Positions 36,546-47,306 are shown, numbered from the stretch's first letter. The stretch: DNA of 53,774 nucleotides from Legionella yabuuchiae (GCF_900640115.1 NZ_CAAAIW010000021.1:1-53774), one strand, 5' to 3'. The notes: generated from the sequence alone by a model not told the origin. Numbers and translations: made by a program.

Positions 36546-36886
36546 CGAACGTCACAAGTTTAACGGGTAATGGCTTAAAAGATTGGTTAATACAACGCGT
36601 GACCGCTGTCTACCTGGCGATATATGCGCTATTTATGATTACCTTTCTATTCATTCACCCAGAGTTGCGTTATGAACAATGGCATGCGTTGTTTCAGTCT
36701 CCCTGGTTTAAGGTAGGCACAGTACTGGCTTTTTTCACGTTTGTATTGCATAGCTGGATTGGTATTTGGACCGTGACCACAGATTACATTAAGTGCACAG
36801 TCATTCGATTATCTGTGCAACTTCTCGTTGCTCTTTTCTTAGTCGGCCAATTTATCTGGGCGTTAATGATTGTTTGGGGACAATAG
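36539..36886 (+). CDS. sdhD: Succinate dehydrogenase membrane anchor subunit
   Basis: A 115-residue anchor subunit, the same length as in E. coli. The ATG at 36539 overlaps the sdhC end; the longer frame upstream is sdhC in another phase. [20 protein letters not shown] at the start and the haem-region motif [16 protein letters not shown] are typical. Three membrane segments. Confidence 0.93.
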   Translation: MVTNVTSLTGNGLKDWLIQRVTAVYLAIYALFMITFLFIHPELRYEQWHALFQSPWFKVGTVLAFFTFVLHSWIGIWTVTTDYIKCTVIRLSVQLLVALFLVGQFIWALMIVWGQ

Positions 36887-36888
36887 TA

Positions 36889-38658
36889 ATGGCTTTCATG
36901 CGTAATAAATTTGATGCAGTAATTGTTGGGGCGGGTGGAGCCGGTATGCGGGCGGCATTACAGCTTGCCAATTCCGGAATGAAAGTGGCTTTATTGTCTA
37001 AGGTGTTCCCTACCCGCTCACACACGGTTTCAGCGCAAGGCGGTATTACAGCGGCCTTAGGGAATGCTGATGAAGATGATTGGCAATGGCATATGTATGA
37101 TACCGTTAAAGGAGCCGATTACATCGGCGATCAAGATTGTATTGAATATCTTTGCAAAACTGGACCTGAAGCGGTTTACGAACTAGAACATATGGGGCTT
37201 CCTTTTTCTCGTATGGATAACGGTAAGATTTATCAACGTCCATTTGGCGGGCAATCAAAAAATTTTGGAGGCGATCAGGCGACTAGAACTTGTGCTGCGG
37301 CGGATAGAACCGGGCATGCGCTCTTGCATACGCTGTATCAGCAAAACTTGAAGGCTAAGACACATATATTTAGTGAGTGGTTAGCCTTAGATTTTGTTAA
37401 GGACGATCATGGTCGTATCGCCGGTGTTACAGCATTGTGCATCGAAACAGGAGATGTGGTCTATTTCCAAAGCCGTGTTTGTGTCTTAGCCACTGGCGGA
37501 GCGGGTCGTATTTTCCAGTCTACCACCAACGCTTACATTAATACGGGTGATGGGTTTGGCATGGCGCTTCGTGCGGGCTTGCCTTTACAAGATATGGAAA
37601 TGTGGCAATTCCATCCTACCGGAATCGCCGGTGCAGGAACATTGGTTACCGAAGGATGCCGTGGGGAAGGTGGATACCTCATCAATAAAGACGGGGAACG
37701 CTTCATGGAGCGTTATGCTCCACACGCGAAAGACTTAGCTTCTCGAGATGTGGTTGCCCGTGCGATAGCCAGAGAGTTAAGAGCTGGAAAAGGGTTCGAT
37801 CCGGATGGCATCGATCACGTTAAGTTAAAACTAGATCATCTTGGAGCGGATTTAATTAAATCACGTCTGCCAGGTATTCGCGAGCTGTCGTTACAGTTTG
37901 CTGGCGTTGATCCTATTGAAGAACCGATTCCTGTGGTACCAACATGCCATTACAGCATGGGTGGAATTCCAACAAACATCCATGGTCAGGTGATAACACA
38001 ACATAAAGGCCAAGATCAAGTGATTGAAGGATTGTATGCCGTAGGTGAATGTGCTTGCGTTTCAGTTCATGGTGCCAATCGGCTTGGGGGTAATTCATTA
38101 TTGGATCTGGTCGTTTTTGGGCGTGCTGCCGGGCTTCATGTGGAGTTGCAATGGCAATCCAACCAACTACCAGATATGCCTTATGTCACTGATGACAACA
38201 TCGAAGTCGCATTGGAGCGATATCAACGGTGGGAGAACTCTTCAGAAGGTGAAAGCCCAGCAGTAATCCGTGATGAAATGCAGCGGGTTATGCAAGAAGA
38301 TTTCGGTGTGTTTCGCACGGGTGAGGTCATGGAAAAAGGCCTTGAGCGATTACAGAAATTACGCGATCGTTTAAATGACGCAACACTAGAAGATAAAAGT
38401 AACGTCTTTAATACTGAACGAGTTACAGCGCTGGAACTAGATAATTTAATGGCAACCGCCTATGCCACGGCGAAATCTGCACTGGCACGTACGGAAAGCC
38501 GTGGTGCTCATAGTCGTGAAGATTATCCAAATCGGGATGACGAACACTGGATTAAGCATACTATTTATCAGTCAGAAGATGATAAAATTGACTATCGTCC
38601 AGTGAATACCAAGCCCCAGTTTGTCGAGCCATTTGAGCCGAAAGAACGCGTTTATTAA
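36889..38658 (+). CDS. sdhA: Succinate dehydrogenase flavoprotein subunit
   Basis: Catalytic subunit oxidising succinate to fumarate with covalent FAD. From the ATG at 36889 it has 589 residues (E. coli 588). The FAD-binding [11 protein letters not shown], the flavin-linking histidine in [11 protein letters not shown], the active-site block [21 protein letters not shown] and the catalytic Arg/His in [11 protein letters not shown] are all intact. The C-terminal [10 protein letters not shown]-type segment reads [17 protein letters not shown]. Two bases separate it from sdhD. Confidence 0.98.
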   Translation: MAFMRNKFDAVIVGAGGAGMRAALQLANSGMKVALLSKVFPTRSHTVSAQGGITAALGNADEDDWQWHMYDTVKGADYIGDQDCIEYLCKTGPEAVYELEHMGLPFSRMDNGKIYQRPFGGQSKNFGGDQATRTCAAADRTGHALLHTLYQQNLKAKTHIFSEWLALDFVKDDHGRIAGVTALCIETGDVVYFQSRVCVLATGGAGRIFQSTTNAYINTGDGFGMALRAGLPLQDMEMWQFHPTGIAGAGTLVTEGCRGEGGYLINKDGERFMERYAPHAKDLASRDVVARAIARELRAGKGFDPDGIDHVKLKLDHLGADLIKSRLPGIRELSLQFAGVDPIEEPIPVVPTCHYSMGGIPTNIHGQVITQHKGQDQVIEGLYAVGECACVSVHGANRLGGNSLLDLVVFGRAAGLHVELQWQSNQLPDMPYVTDDNIEVALERYQRWENSSEGESPAVIRDEMQRVMQEDFGVFRTGEVMEKGLERLQKLRDRLNDATLEDKSNVFNTERVTALELDNLMATAYATAKSALARTESRGAHSREDYPNRDDEHWIKHTIYQSEDDKIDYRPVNTKPQFVEPFEPKERVY

Positions 38659-38670
38659 TGAGGATATGCC

Positions 38671-39393
38671 ATGGCTGAAACAAAAAATCTGACCTTGTCG
38701 ATTTATCGCTATAATCCTGACCAAGATGACAAGCCTTATATGCAGGATTATGAACTATCGGTTCCTGCCAAAAGCGATCCGATGTTATTAACACTGCTTG
38801 AGCGCTTGAAAAATGAACAAGATCCAACCCTATCGTTTAGGCGTTCCTGTCGTGAAGGGGTTTGTGGTTCAGATGGCATGAACATCAATGGCACAAATGG
38901 GCTGGCTTGTGTGACCCATCTGTCTAAGCTTAACTCCGATAAAATTATCATCCGTCCACTGCCAGGCTTTCCGGTTATCCGAGATCTTGTAGTGGATATG
39001 GCGCAATTTTATGAGCAATACGAACGTATTGAACCTTATTTGCAAAATGATTCAGAGGCGCCTCCAAGAGAGCGGTTACAATCTCCAGAGGAGCGTTCCA
39101 AGCTTGATGGCTTATATGAGTGTATTTTATGCGCTTGCTGCACAAGTTCGTGTCCATCTTACTGGTGGAACCCTGAAAAATTCGTAGGGCCTGCAGGTTT
39201 GCTGCAAGCACAGCGATTCTTAGCGGATAATCGCGATACGGCGACGTTTAAACGATTAAAAAACTTACAAGATCCTTTCAGTGTGTTTCGTTGTCGTACT
39301 ATTATGAACTGTACTAATGTTTGCCCGAAGGGACTCGACCCATCCAAAGCAATTGGAGAAATTCGCCAGCAAATGCTGAGCGTTGAAACATAG
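38671..39393 (+). CDS. sdhB: Succinate dehydrogenase iron-sulfur subunit
   Basis: A 240-residue electron-transfer subunit (E. coli 238). The [2Fe-2S] ligands are in [21 protein letters not shown] (split here by the loop), the [4Fe-4S] motif is [12 protein letters not shown], and the [3Fe-4S] ligands are in [17 protein letters not shown]. The [18 protein letters not shown] start is typical. It ends the sdhCDAB operon; the gap to sucA is 380 bases. Confidence 0.97.
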   Translation: MAETKNLTLSIYRYNPDQDDKPYMQDYELSVPAKSDPMLLTLLERLKNEQDPTLSFRRSCREGVCGSDGMNINGTNGLACVTHLSKLNSDKIIIRPLPGFPVIRDLVVDMAQFYEQYERIEPYLQNDSEAPPRERLQSPEERSKLDGLYECILCACCTSSCPSYWWNPEKFVGPAGLLQAQRFLADNRDTATFKRLKNLQDPFSVFRCRTIMNCTNVCPKGLDPSKAIGEIRQQMLSVET

Positions 39394-39401
39394 TGCGTGG
39401 G

Positions 39402-39417
39402 TATACCCAAGATACTT
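39402..39417 (-). repeat. Dispersed 16-nt repeat, copy 2
   Basis: On the minus strand this reads AAGTATCTTGGGTATA, identical to 32188-32203. On the plus strand the palindrome GGGTATACCC (39399-39408) covers its start. It lies just behind the sdhB stop codon. Confidence 0.5.
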
Positions 39418-39510
39418 CAACATGCGACTTTTAGGCGGATACTTTCGTTGGGTTTAACCCAAGACACGCAAAGACTATTTTTATAAGCCAATTAGGGACT
39501 AATCGCTAAA

Positions 39511-39548
39511 AACCAGCCGGCTTGTTAAGGGCTTCGCCTGGCTTTTTT
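39511..39548 (+). terminator. Possible terminator after sdhB
   Basis: AAAAACCAG and CTGGCTTTTTT form an imperfect stem ending in six T residues, with a further GC-rich stretch in the loop. It would separate sdhCDAB from sucAB. The stem has mismatches, so confidence is moderate. Confidence 0.5.
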
Positions 39549-39773
39549 GAGTTGTAAACGATAAGTTAAGACTCAGAAAAGCCACGCATTTTTGGCGAAC
39601 TTACAAGAAGCCAACTACACTTGCAACTAAAACGGATGAACTAGGGAAGGTTCCTTAAGGCAGCTTGCGCCTCGGCTGAATTGGCTCGTGATGTATGAGT
39701 TTTTTGTCTTGTATAGCTGGCTAGAATGTTTTGTTTGGCCAAATTACTCGACGTACCTTTGGAGAATGATGTA

Positions 39774-42575
39774 ATGAGCAGCAGTAATCTGCAAAAAGAA
39801 ATAGCCTCTTCTTACCTCTCTGGTGGAAGCATGGCATATATTGACTCTCTATACGAAGATTATCTGAGCGACCCTGAGTCCGTTCCTGAAGACTGGCAAA
39901 CATTCTTTCGTGAATTACCAAAAATAAACGCGGAAGAAGACGTTTCTCATCGAAAAATTCGAGACTATTTTCAGGAAACGGCCAATAAGAAGTGCGTTCA
40001 AGTGACTTCCGCTGATCGTAAACAAGCTGAAATTGCTAACTTAATCAACGCTTACCGTACTTATGGACACCTCGTTGCGAAGTTGGATCCTTTGAACATG
40101 TCTGAGCGCACCCCAGTCGATAGCCTGAAATTATCCTACCATAACCTAACCGATGCAGACTGGAATAAAGAGTTTCATCCTGGCCATTCATTTAATGAAA
40201 AGCCGATGCCTCTTTCTAAAATTTACGAACTCTTAAAGAAAACGTATTGTGGAAGCATTGGCATTGAGTACATGCATATTGCCAATACCGACGAACGTCG
40301 CTGGATTCAGCAACAACTTGAAAGTGTCCATGGCCAGCTTAAGCTTTCGACCAAACATAAACTTAAAGTTCTTAATGAGCTGATTGCAACCGAAGGTCTG
40401 GAAAAATATCTTGGCTCACGATACGTTGGCCAAAAACGGTTTTCTGTGGAAGGGGGGGATGCCCTCATTCCTTTAGTGCAAGAAATCATTCGATCCGGTG
40501 GGGATCGTGAAGTAAAAGAAATTGTTATTGGCATGGCCCATCGCGGAAGATTAAATGTTTTAGTCAATGTGCTTGGAAAAGAGCCTGATGCCTTGTTCCA
40601 AGAATTTGAAGGAAAAGTGAATTCAGAGCGAACGGGCGACGTCAAATACCACTTGGGGTATTCATCGGATCTAAGAACGGAATCTGGCAATATCGTCCAT
40701 GTTGCCCTGGCGTTCAATCCTTCTCATTTAGAAATCATCGGTCCGGTAGTCGAAGGGTCGGTTCGCTCAAGGCTAAGAAGACGCAATGATTTGGAGAAAA
40801 AGGATAGTGTGTTACCCTTAGTAATCCATGGTGATGCTGCTTTTGCAGGTCAAGGTGTTGTGATGGAGACGTTCAACTTCTCCCAAGCCAGAGGGTATTG
40901 TACCGGCGGAACAGTCCATGTTGTCGTTAATAACCAGATTGGTTTTACGACCAGCAATCCCTTGGATGCTCGCTCAACCTTATATTGCACGGACGTTGCG
41001 AAAATGGTGCAAGCGCCAATTATTCATGTTAACGGCAACGATCCAGACGCGGTAATGTTTGCAACTCGCATTGCATTTGAGTTTCGAATGAAATTTAAAC
41101 GCGATGTTGTGGTGGATTTGGTTTGCTATCGACGTCATGGACATAATGAAGCTGATGAGCCTTCCGTAACCCAGCCTGAAATGTATCAAAAAATCAAAGC
41201 GATGCCGACCGTCAAAGATCTCTACGCCAGTGAGTTGATTGATGAAGGGCTAATCAGCAAGGAAAAAGTCGAGCAGCTAGCAGAAGAGTATCGAGATAAG
41301 CTCGATAAAGGTGAAGCCGTGGTTGAAACGGTTAAAGGATCCTACTCCGGGAAGCGCGCAGTGGATTGGACCCCTTTTATTCATACTAAATGGACCGAAA
41401 AGGCGGATACGACCGTTGATGAAAAAACACTAAAAGAATTAGCTGAAAAAGTGAATTCAGTACCGGATAGTTTTACACCGCACTCTGTGGTTAAGCGTTT
41501 ACTTGAAGAACGAAGAAAAATGGCTGCGGGTGAAACGCCGATTAATTGGGGGTTTGCTGAAACACTAGCATATGCTTCATTGATACACGAAGGGTATTCT
41601 GTTCGTCTGTCTGGTCAAGACTCATCCCGAGGAACTTTTGCGCATCGTCACGCCGTGTTGCATGATGCCAAAACAGGCAATACCTACACTCCTTTAGAAA
41701 CCATAGTTGATAATCCACTTAAGCCTTTTGTGGTGATTGATTCCGTTCTTTCCGAAGAGGCGGTGTTGGCGTTTGAATATGGTTATTCGGCTTCTGAACC
41801 AAACACTTTAGTGATTTGGGAAGCTCAATTTGGTGATTTTGCTAATGGAGCTCAGGTTGTTATTGATCAATTCATTAGCTCTGGCGAGCAAAAATGGGGG
41901 CGTTTATCGGGTCTTGTTATGTTTTTGCCGCATGGCTACGAAGGCCAAGGACCAGAGCACTCTTCCGCAAGATTAGAACGCTTTATGCAGCTTTGTGCGC
42001 AACAGAATATGCAAGTTTGTGTTCCAACAACACCAGCTCAAATCTTCCATTTACTACGACGTCAGATTAAACGTAAGTACAGAAAACCTTTAATTGTCAT
42101 GACGCCCAAAAGTTTATTACGGCATAAATTGGCCGTTTCATCACTTGAAGATTTATCTGAAGGAAAGTTTTATAATGTTATCCCTGAAGTTGATGAGCTA
42201 AAGGAAGAAAAGGTGTCTAAAATAGTTCTTTGCTGCGGGAAAGTTTATTATGACTTATTGCAAAAGCGGCGCGAAGAATCGTTAGATCATGTTGCTATTA
42301 TCCGGATTGAGCAACTTTATCCGTTCCCGAAACAGGAGCTAAAGAGACAGCTGGCAAAATATCCAAACGCTAAAAAAATTATCTGGTGTCAAGAAGAGCC
42401 CCAAAATCAAGGCGTTTGGTTCGCTTCTCAACATAACATTAAGGATTGCTTACAGGAAGATCATTCTCTGTATTATGCTGGCAGAGGGTTTGCTGCAGCT
42501 CCTGCGGTGGGAAGTCCAAAACTTCATGCTGAGCAACAAGAAAAGTTGGTGAAAGAAGCTTTAATGGAACAATGA
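39774..42575 (+). CDS. sucA: 2-oxoglutarate dehydrogenase E1 component
   Basis: Thiamine diphosphate-dependent decarboxylase of the 2-oxoglutarate dehydrogenase complex. The ATG at 39774 has GGAGA upstream and gives 933 residues, exactly the E. coli length; an in-frame ATG at 39726 is less likely. The N-terminal E2-binding segment SYLSGGSMAYIDSLYEDYLSDP is present. GMAHRGRLNVLVN, HGDAAFAGQGVVMET, the GNDPDAV thiamine motif and RRHGHNEADEPSVTQP are intact. sucB follows after 99 bases; a small hairpin (42610-42625) lies in that gap. Confidence 0.98.
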   Translation: MSSSNLQKEIASSYLSGGSMAYIDSLYEDYLSDPESVPEDWQTFFRELPKINAEEDVSHRKIRDYFQETANKKCVQVTSADRKQAEIANLINAYRTYGHLVAKLDPLNMSERTPVDSLKLSYHNLTDADWNKEFHPGHSFNEKPMPLSKIYELLKKTYCGSIGIEYMHIANTDERRWIQQQLESVHGQLKLSTKHKLKVLNELIATEGLEKYLGSRYVGQKRFSVEGGDALIPLVQEIIRSGGDREVKEIVIGMAHRGRLNVLVNVLGKEPDALFQEFEGKVNSERTGDVKYHLGYSSDLRTESGNIVHVALAFNPSHLEIIGPVVEGSVRSRLRRRNDLEKKDSVLPLVIHGDAAFAGQGVVMETFNFSQARGYCTGGTVHVVVNNQIGFTTSNPLDARSTLYCTDVAKMVQAPIIHVNGNDPDAVMFATRIAFEFRMKFKRDVVVDLVCYRRHGHNEADEPSVTQPEMYQKIKAMPTVKDLYASELIDEGLISKEKVEQLAEEYRDKLDKGEAVVETVKGSYSGKRAVDWTPFIHTKWTEKADTTVDEKTLKELAEKVNSVPDSFTPHSVVKRLLEERRKMAAGETPINWGFAETLAYASLIHEGYSVRLSGQDSSRGTFAHRHAVLHDAKTGNTYTPLETIVDNPLKPFVVIDSVLSEEAVLAFEYGYSASEPNTLVIWEAQFGDFANGAQVVIDQFISSGEQKWGRLSGLVMFLPHGYEGQGPEHSSARLERFMQLCAQQNMQVCVPTTPAQIFHLLRRQIKRKYRKPLIVMTPKSLLRHKLAVSSLEDLSEGKFYNVIPEVDELKEEKVSKIVLCCGKVYYDLLQKRREESLDHVAIIRIEQLYPFPKQELKRQLAKYPNAKKIIWCQEEPQNQGVWFASQHNIKDCLQEDHSLYYAGRGFAAAPAVGSPKLHAEQQEKLVKEALMEQ

Positions 42576-42609
42576 GTGGCTTAGGCCATAAAGAATCGGA
42601 GCTTTGGGG

Positions 42610-42625
42610 TAGGGACAGTTCCCTA
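42610..42625 (+). other. Small hairpin between sucA and sucB
   Basis: TAGGGA (42610-42615) pairs with TCCCTA (42620-42625) around CAGT. There is no T-run, so it is not a classical terminator. It could stabilise a processed sucA or sucB message. Confidence 0.35.
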
Positions 42626-42674
42626 ATGCCAGAGACGTTAAACACTAAAATTAATTTACAAAAAAGGTAAAATT

Positions 42675-43895
42675 ATGTCTATCGAAGTCAATGTACCGGC
42701 CTTACCCGAGTCAGTTGCTGACGCTACTATTGCCACTTGGCATAAAAAAGTGGGTGACAAAGTATCACGGGATGAAAATCTCGTTGACTTAGAAACCGAT
42801 AAAGTCGTTCTGGAAGTCCCTGCTCCGGCGGATGGGGTATTAAAAGAAATTCATTTTGACGAAGGTGACACGGTTACGGCCGGTGAAATCTTAGCTACGA
42901 TAGAAGAAGGAGCCGAAGACGGCAAGTCGGACAAAGAAGAGAAAAAGCAGAAAGAAACAAAAGAAGAGAAAGAAGAAAAGCAAGAAAAATCAGGTGACGA
43001 AGAAAAAGCCGCCAGCCCCGCAGTTCGTCGCATGCTCGCTGAACATGACTTACAGCCCAACCAAATTAAAGGCACAGGGAAAGACGGTCGTATCACCAAA
43101 GAAGATGTTGTGGCTTATATCGAATCGAATCGCGATAAAGCAAAAAAATCCACCGAAGAGAAAGCAAAAGACAAAGCACCTGTTTCAACGGGAGTTCGAG
43201 AAGAACGGCGCGTTCCTATGTCGCGATTACGTGCCAAAATTGCAGAGCGCTTAGTCGAAGCTCAGCATAACGCAGCCATGCTAACCACATTCAATGAAGT
43301 TAATCTTAAAGCGGTGATGGATATTCGTGCGCAATATAAGGATAGTTTTGAGAAAAAACATGGCGCAAAGCTAGGCTTTATGTCCTTCTTTACGAAGGCG
43401 GTCGTTGAATCATTGAAGCGATTCCCAGCCGTAAATGCGTCTATTGATGGTCAGGATATCGTTTATCACGGTTATTATGATATTGGAATTGCCGTTTCAA
43501 CAGAGCGCGGCTTGGTGGTTCCTATTGTGCGCGATGCGGATCAGTTAAGCATGGCAGAAATTGAAAATACCATAGCCGATTCCGCAACACGTGCCCGACA
43601 AGGTAAATTATCGATGGACGAGATGCAGGGGGGAACTTTTACCATTACTAATGGGGGTGTATTTGGTTCTCTTCTGGCTACTCCTATTATAAACCCACCG
43701 CAAACCGGTATTCTTGGCATGCATAAGATCGAACAACGACCAATCGTTGAAAACGGTGAGATTGTCATTCGTCCAATGATGTATCTGGCGCTTTCTTATG
43801 ATCACCGCCTAATTGATGGTAAAGACTCGGTACAGTTTTTAGTAAGCGTAAAGGAGCTTCTAGAAGATCCTGCACGTTTATTGTTGAATGTCTAA
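42675..43895 (+). CDS. sucB: Dihydrolipoyllysine succinyltransferase (E2 of 2-oxoglutarate dehydrogenase)
   Basis: A 406-residue E2 core enzyme (E. coli 405). One lipoyl domain (1-77) has K43 in [14 protein letters not shown] very Lys/Glu-rich linker (about 82-112) is followed by the subunit-binding domain (113-150, [12 protein letters not shown] ... [12 protein letters not shown]). The catalytic domain (about 175-406) has H377 and D381 in [14 protein letters not shown]. The E3 gene lpdA is not in the window. A strong terminator follows. Confidence 0.98.
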   Translation: MSIEVNVPALPESVADATIATWHKKVGDKVSRDENLVDLETDKVVLEVPAPADGVLKEIHFDEGDTVTAGEILATIEEGAEDGKSDKEEKKQKETKEEKEEKQEKSGDEEKAASPAVRRMLAEHDLQPNQIKGTGKDGRITKEDVVAYIESNRDKAKKSTEEKAKDKAPVSTGVREERRVPMSRLRAKIAERLVEAQHNAAMLTTFNEVNLKAVMDIRAQYKDSFEKKHGAKLGFMSFFTKAVVESLKRFPAVNASIDGQDIVYHGYYDIGIAVSTERGLVVPIVRDADQLSMAEIENTIADSATRARQGKLSMDEMQGGTFTITNGGVFGSLLATPIINPPQTGILGMHKIEQRPIVENGEIVIRPMMYLALSYDHRLIDGKDSVQFLVSVKELLEDPARLLLNV

Positions 43896-43908
43896 TCTTA
43901 ATCACAAG

Positions 43909-43945
43909 AAGACAGATAAGATCATCTTATCTGTCTTATTTTTTT
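43909..43945 (+). terminator. Strong Rho-independent terminator after sucB
   Basis: AAGACAGATAAGAT and ATCTTATCTGTCTT (43909-43937) form a 13-bp perfect stem with a three-base loop, running into a T-run to 43945. It would end the sucAB transcript before sucCD. Confidence 0.9.
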
Positions 43946-44085
43946 AGGGGTGTATTAACAATTTACTATCTTGGCTGATAAGCTTCGATGTTCGGTGCTT
44001 CGTTAATGCTCGAAAGTCAAGTCTTTTCAGTTTAGTCTAGTGGATTGTAAACACGCACTCTAATGGATTTTTATAGGAAAACAGA

Positions 44086-45246
44086 ATGAATTTACATGAA
44101 TATCAAGCCAAGCAATTATTTGCAAGCTATGGACTTCCAGTCCCGAATGGGGAAGTGGCCCATAATGTAGAAGATGCGCTGCAGGTTGCATCCAAGTTAT
44201 CAACACCCCGATGGGTCGTGAAAGCACAAGTTCATGCAGGCGGCCGCGGCAAAGCGGGCGGTGTGAAGTTGGTTTCCAATAAAGAAGAACTAAGTTCATA
44301 TGTTAAATCCATCTTAGGTTCTCGTTTGGTGACTTACCAAACTGATGAACATGGTCAACCGGTTAATTCAGTCTTAGTTGAAGAAACCAGTGATATCGAA
44401 CGCGAGCTTTATTTGGGTGCGGTGATTGATCGCGCCACACGCCGCGTGGTAATCATGGCTTCAACGGAAGGTGGCGTTGAAATTGAAAAAGTGGCCGAAG
44501 AAACACCTGAAAAAATATTTAAAATTCAAGTGGATCCGATGGTTGGCGTGATGCCCTATCAGTGTCGCGAAACCGCATTTAATTTGGGTTTAGAAGGGGA
44601 TCAAATTAAACAATTCACCAACCTAATGATTGCATTGGGGAAAATGTTTGTAGAATGTGATTTAAGCTTGCTAGAAATTAACCCGCTCGTTGTTAATAAG
44701 CAAGGTAATTTGATTTGTCTCGATGGTAAAGTGAATATTGATGATAACGCGTTGTATCGTCAGCCCAAATTGAAAGCTATGCGAGATACGACTCAGGAAG
44801 ATGAACGGGTCAACCGCGCGCATGACTGGGAATTAAACTATATTCCTTTGGATGGTGAGATAGGTTGTATGGTCAATGGCGCGGGATTGGCTATGGCCAC
44901 TATGGATGTTATTAAACTACATGGTGGGGAACCTGCAAATTTCTTAGATGTAGGCGGTGGTGCCACTAAAGAACGCGTTCGAGAAGCTTTTAAAATCATT
45001 CTCTCAGACGAAAAAGTGAAAGGCATTCTGGTTAATATTTTTGGTGGTATTGTACGTTGTGATTTAATTGCAGAAGGGATTTTAGAGGCCGTCAAAGAAG
45101 TTGATGTGAACGTGCCTGTCGTTGTTCGTCTCGAAGGAAATAATGCTAAAAAAGGCGCAGACATTTTGAATCAAAGCGATTTGAATGTGATTGCGGCCAC
45201 CAGCTTAACCGATGCGGCTAAAAAAATTGTAGAACAAGTTTCTTGA
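44086..45246 (+). CDS. sucC: Succinyl-CoA synthetase beta subunit
   Basis: ATP-grasp subunit of succinyl-CoA synthetase, making ATP or GTP from succinyl-CoA. The 386-residue protein (E. coli 388) starts [20 protein letters not shown] and has [16 protein letters not shown], the metal-binding [20 protein letters not shown] and [15 protein letters not shown]. It lies 190 bases beyond sucB, behind the terminator, and so should have its own promoter. Confidence 0.98.
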   Translation: MNLHEYQAKQLFASYGLPVPNGEVAHNVEDALQVASKLSTPRWVVKAQVHAGGRGKAGGVKLVSNKEELSSYVKSILGSRLVTYQTDEHGQPVNSVLVEETSDIERELYLGAVIDRATRRVVIMASTEGGVEIEKVAEETPEKIFKIQVDPMVGVMPYQCRETAFNLGLEGDQIKQFTNLMIALGKMFVECDLSLLEINPLVVNKQGNLICLDGKVNIDDNALYRQPKLKAMRDTTQEDERVNRAHDWELNYIPLDGEIGCMVNGAGLAMATMDVIKLHGGEPANFLDVGGGATKERVREAFKIILSDEKVKGILVNIFGGIVRCDLIAEGILEAVKEVDVNVPVVVRLEGNNAKKGADILNQSDLNVIAATSLTDAAKKIVEQVS

Positions 45247-45328
45247 TACGTGGATTAGGCTTATCCGTTTAAATTAATGTGGCTCTGATTGTAAAAGTTC
45301 TAGCCACACTAAAACCTCGAGGTTATGA

Positions 45329-46204
45329 ATGAGTATATTAATTAACAAAGACACTAAAGTCATTTGCCAGGGATTCACCGGAAAACAAGGTACGTTTCAC
45401 TCTGAGCAGGCGATTGAATACGGAACACGCATGGTCGGGGGCGTTACACCTGGCAAAGGAGGGCAAGAGCACCTAGGGTTGCCAGTTTTTAATACCGTTA
45501 AAGACGCTATTCGCGAAACAGGAGCAGATGCTAGCGTGATTTATGTTCCAGCCCCTTTTTGTAAAGACTCCATCTTAGAAGCCGCTGATGCTGGAATTCG
45601 ATTGATAGTTTGCATCACAGAAGGCGTTCCAGTATTAGACATGCTGGAAGTAAAGACCTATCTTGAGAACAATACTAACAGTCGTTTGATAGGACCTAAC
45701 TGCCCGGGAGTGATTACACCAGGGGAATGCAAAATTGGCATTATGCCAGGAGCCATTCATCTTCCTGGCAAGGTAGGAATTGTTTCTCGTTCTGGGACAT
45801 TAACTTATGAGGCAGTCAAACAAACCACGGATAAGGGATTTGGCCAAAGTACTTGTGTTGGGATAGGAGGGGATCCCATTCCCGGGACAAACTTTATCGA
45901 CGTGTTAGAATTGTTTGAAAAAGACGAACAAACCGAAGCCATCATTTTGGTAGGCGAAATCGGCGGAACCGCTGAAGAAGAAGCGGCACAATACATCAAA
46001 GAGTATGTTAGCAAGCCTGTCGTTTCTTATATTGCAGGCGTTACCGCGCCAGCCGGAAAGCGCATGGGCCATGCCGGAGCAATTATATCTGGTGGTAAAG
46101 GTACTGCGGAAGATAAATTTGCAGCGCTTGAAGCCGCTGGTGTTAAAACTGTGAAATCCCCGGCCCTATTAGGGGAGGCGATTGCTGAAATCACAGGATG
46201 GTAA
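45329..46204 (+). CDS. sucD: Succinyl-CoA synthetase alpha subunit
   Basis: A 291-residue subunit (E. coli 289) with CoA-binding [35 protein letters not shown], and the phosphorylated histidine in [17 protein letters not shown] (about His247). The start is 82 bases after sucC, with GAGGTTATGA upstream. It ends the TCA cluster; a large palindrome follows. Confidence 0.98.
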   Translation: MSILINKDTKVICQGFTGKQGTFHSEQAIEYGTRMVGGVTPGKGGQEHLGLPVFNTVKDAIRETGADASVIYVPAPFCKDSILEAADAGIRLIVCITEGVPVLDMLEVKTYLENNTNSRLIGPNCPGVITPGECKIGIMPGAIHLPGKVGIVSRSGTLTYEAVKQTTDKGFGQSTCVGIGGDPIPGTNFIDVLELFEKDEQTEAIILVGEIGGTAEEEAAQYIKEYVSKPVVSYIAGVTAPAGKRMGHAGAIISGGKGTAEDKFAALEAAGVKTVKSPALLGEAIAEITGW

Positions 46205-46257
46205 GTCTAACCGCTTGCAGAACATTCGTCGTGTAAAGTGTGATGTTTAAAGCTAAA

Positions 46258-46320
46258 CTAGGCAGCGTCCCTAAAGTTATTGCTTTTCGCTGGTCGCGAA
46301 ACTTTAGGGACGCTGCCTAG
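46258..46320. repeat. 63-bp palindromic element (21-bp perfect inverted repeat)
   Basis: The 21-base arm at 46258-46278 starts CTAGGCAGCGTCCCTAAAG; its exact reverse complement is at 46300-46320, with a 21-base loop between. The outer ends read CTAG. No T-run follows, so it is not a usual terminator, and it carries no gene. This is the form expected of a small non-autonomous inverted-repeat element. Confidence 0.75.
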
Positions 46321-46333
46321 GGAGTCTAGCGAA

Positions 46334-46404
46334 GCTTTATCGCAATAATTATGCGTTGTATCTTACGGCTTGACCGCAGGATACATAGCTTAGACGCGAT
46401 AAGC
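46334..46404 (+). other. Structured leader upstream of pdxH
   Basis: GCTTTATCGC (46334-46343) pairs with GCGATAAGC (46396-46404) with one bulged base, and inside them TGTATC (46357-46362) pairs with GATACA (46380-46385). The nested arms end 26 bases before the pdxH start. They could fold in the pdxH leader or belong to the neighbouring palindromic element. I match no known riboswitch. Confidence 0.4.
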
Positions 46405-46430
46405 TGTTTTAAAGCCAAGGAATTCAACGA

Positions 46431-47078
46431 ATGAAAAAATGGAAAACAATCGCTGACATTAGACGTGAATATGGAACGCTATCGCTCTCTAAACAAGACG
46501 CGGCCCTTACACCTTTTGAGCAATTTGAGCGTTGGTTTCAAGATGTAATTGAAGTTGAAACGATTGATCCTACCGCCATGGTGTTGGCGACAGTCGATCA
46601 TCAAGGCCATCCCGATACGCGTGTTGTGCTTTTGAAAGGGATTGAAAACAATGCGTTTGTTTTTTTTACGAACTATCAAAGTACCAAAGCCATTCAGATT
46701 GATCAAAATCCTTATGTTGCATTAAATTTTTACTGGCCAGAAATGGCTCGACAAGTCCGAATTCGAGGGTCGATTCAAAAAGCATCCAAAACGCAATCAG
46801 ACACTTATTTTGCTTCAAGACCGTTGTCTAGTCAATTGAGCGCAATCTGCTCACCCCAGAGCCGGGTTGTTGGGGAGAGAGGCGAGTTGGAACACCGATT
46901 TAATGAACTGATTGCGAAACATCAACAAGAACCTATCGTACGGCCTGAATATTGGGGTGGGTATGTCGTTAACCCTGAAACGGTAGAATTCTGGCAAGGA
47001 AGGGACAATAGGCTCCACGACAGGCTTCAATATATACTAAAAGACGGACAATGGCATATAAAGCGCCTTGCCCCCTAA
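46431..47078 (+). CDS. pdxH: Pyridoxamine 5'-phosphate oxidase
   Basis: FMN enzyme that makes pyridoxal 5'-phosphate. The 215-residue protein (E. coli 218) starts at an ATG with AAGGAA upstream. Diagnostic segments are MVLATVDHQGHPDTRVVLLKG, FFTNYQSTKAIQI, NFYWPEMARQVRIRG, and the C-terminal EFWQGRDNRLHDRLQY with KRLAP at the end. Both FMN- and substrate-binding Arg/His residues are kept. Confidence 0.97.
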   Translation: MKKWKTIADIRREYGTLSLSKQDAALTPFEQFERWFQDVIEVETIDPTAMVLATVDHQGHPDTRVVLLKGIENNAFVFFTNYQSTKAIQIDQNPYVALNFYWPEMARQVRIRGSIQKASKTQSDTYFASRPLSSQLSAICSPQSRVVGERGELEHRFNELIAKHQQEPIVRPEYWGGYVVNPETVEFWQGRDNRLHDRLQYILKDGQWHIKRLAP

Positions 47079-47306
47079 TATCCGTTGCACAAATCATTCC
47101 CGATTTGAACTCACAGCGATTTCCCCCTTAAAGATCTTTAACGGTTCGGCCGATAAATCATTTACTGCAGAATTTGTTTGTGAAGAAAATGTAAAGTTTT
47201 CTTAGCTCGATATAAATTGGAATTTGAAGAGGTAAAATAAATACTAAGTCAAGGTCATTAATGGTTGACCAACTTACATCACAATGAAAATGAAAGGGGT
47301 AATGAC

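Larger units (their letters stand above)
39394..39773 (+). other. sdhB-sucA intergenic region
   Basis: A 380-base gap without a reading frame. It holds the palindrome GGGTATACCC (39399-39408) with a dispersed 16-nt repeat copy, a second palindrome TTGGGTTTAACCCAA (39448-39462), and a terminator-like hairpin near 39511-39548. sucA probably starts from its own promoter downstream of these, but none stands out. Confidence 0.55.
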
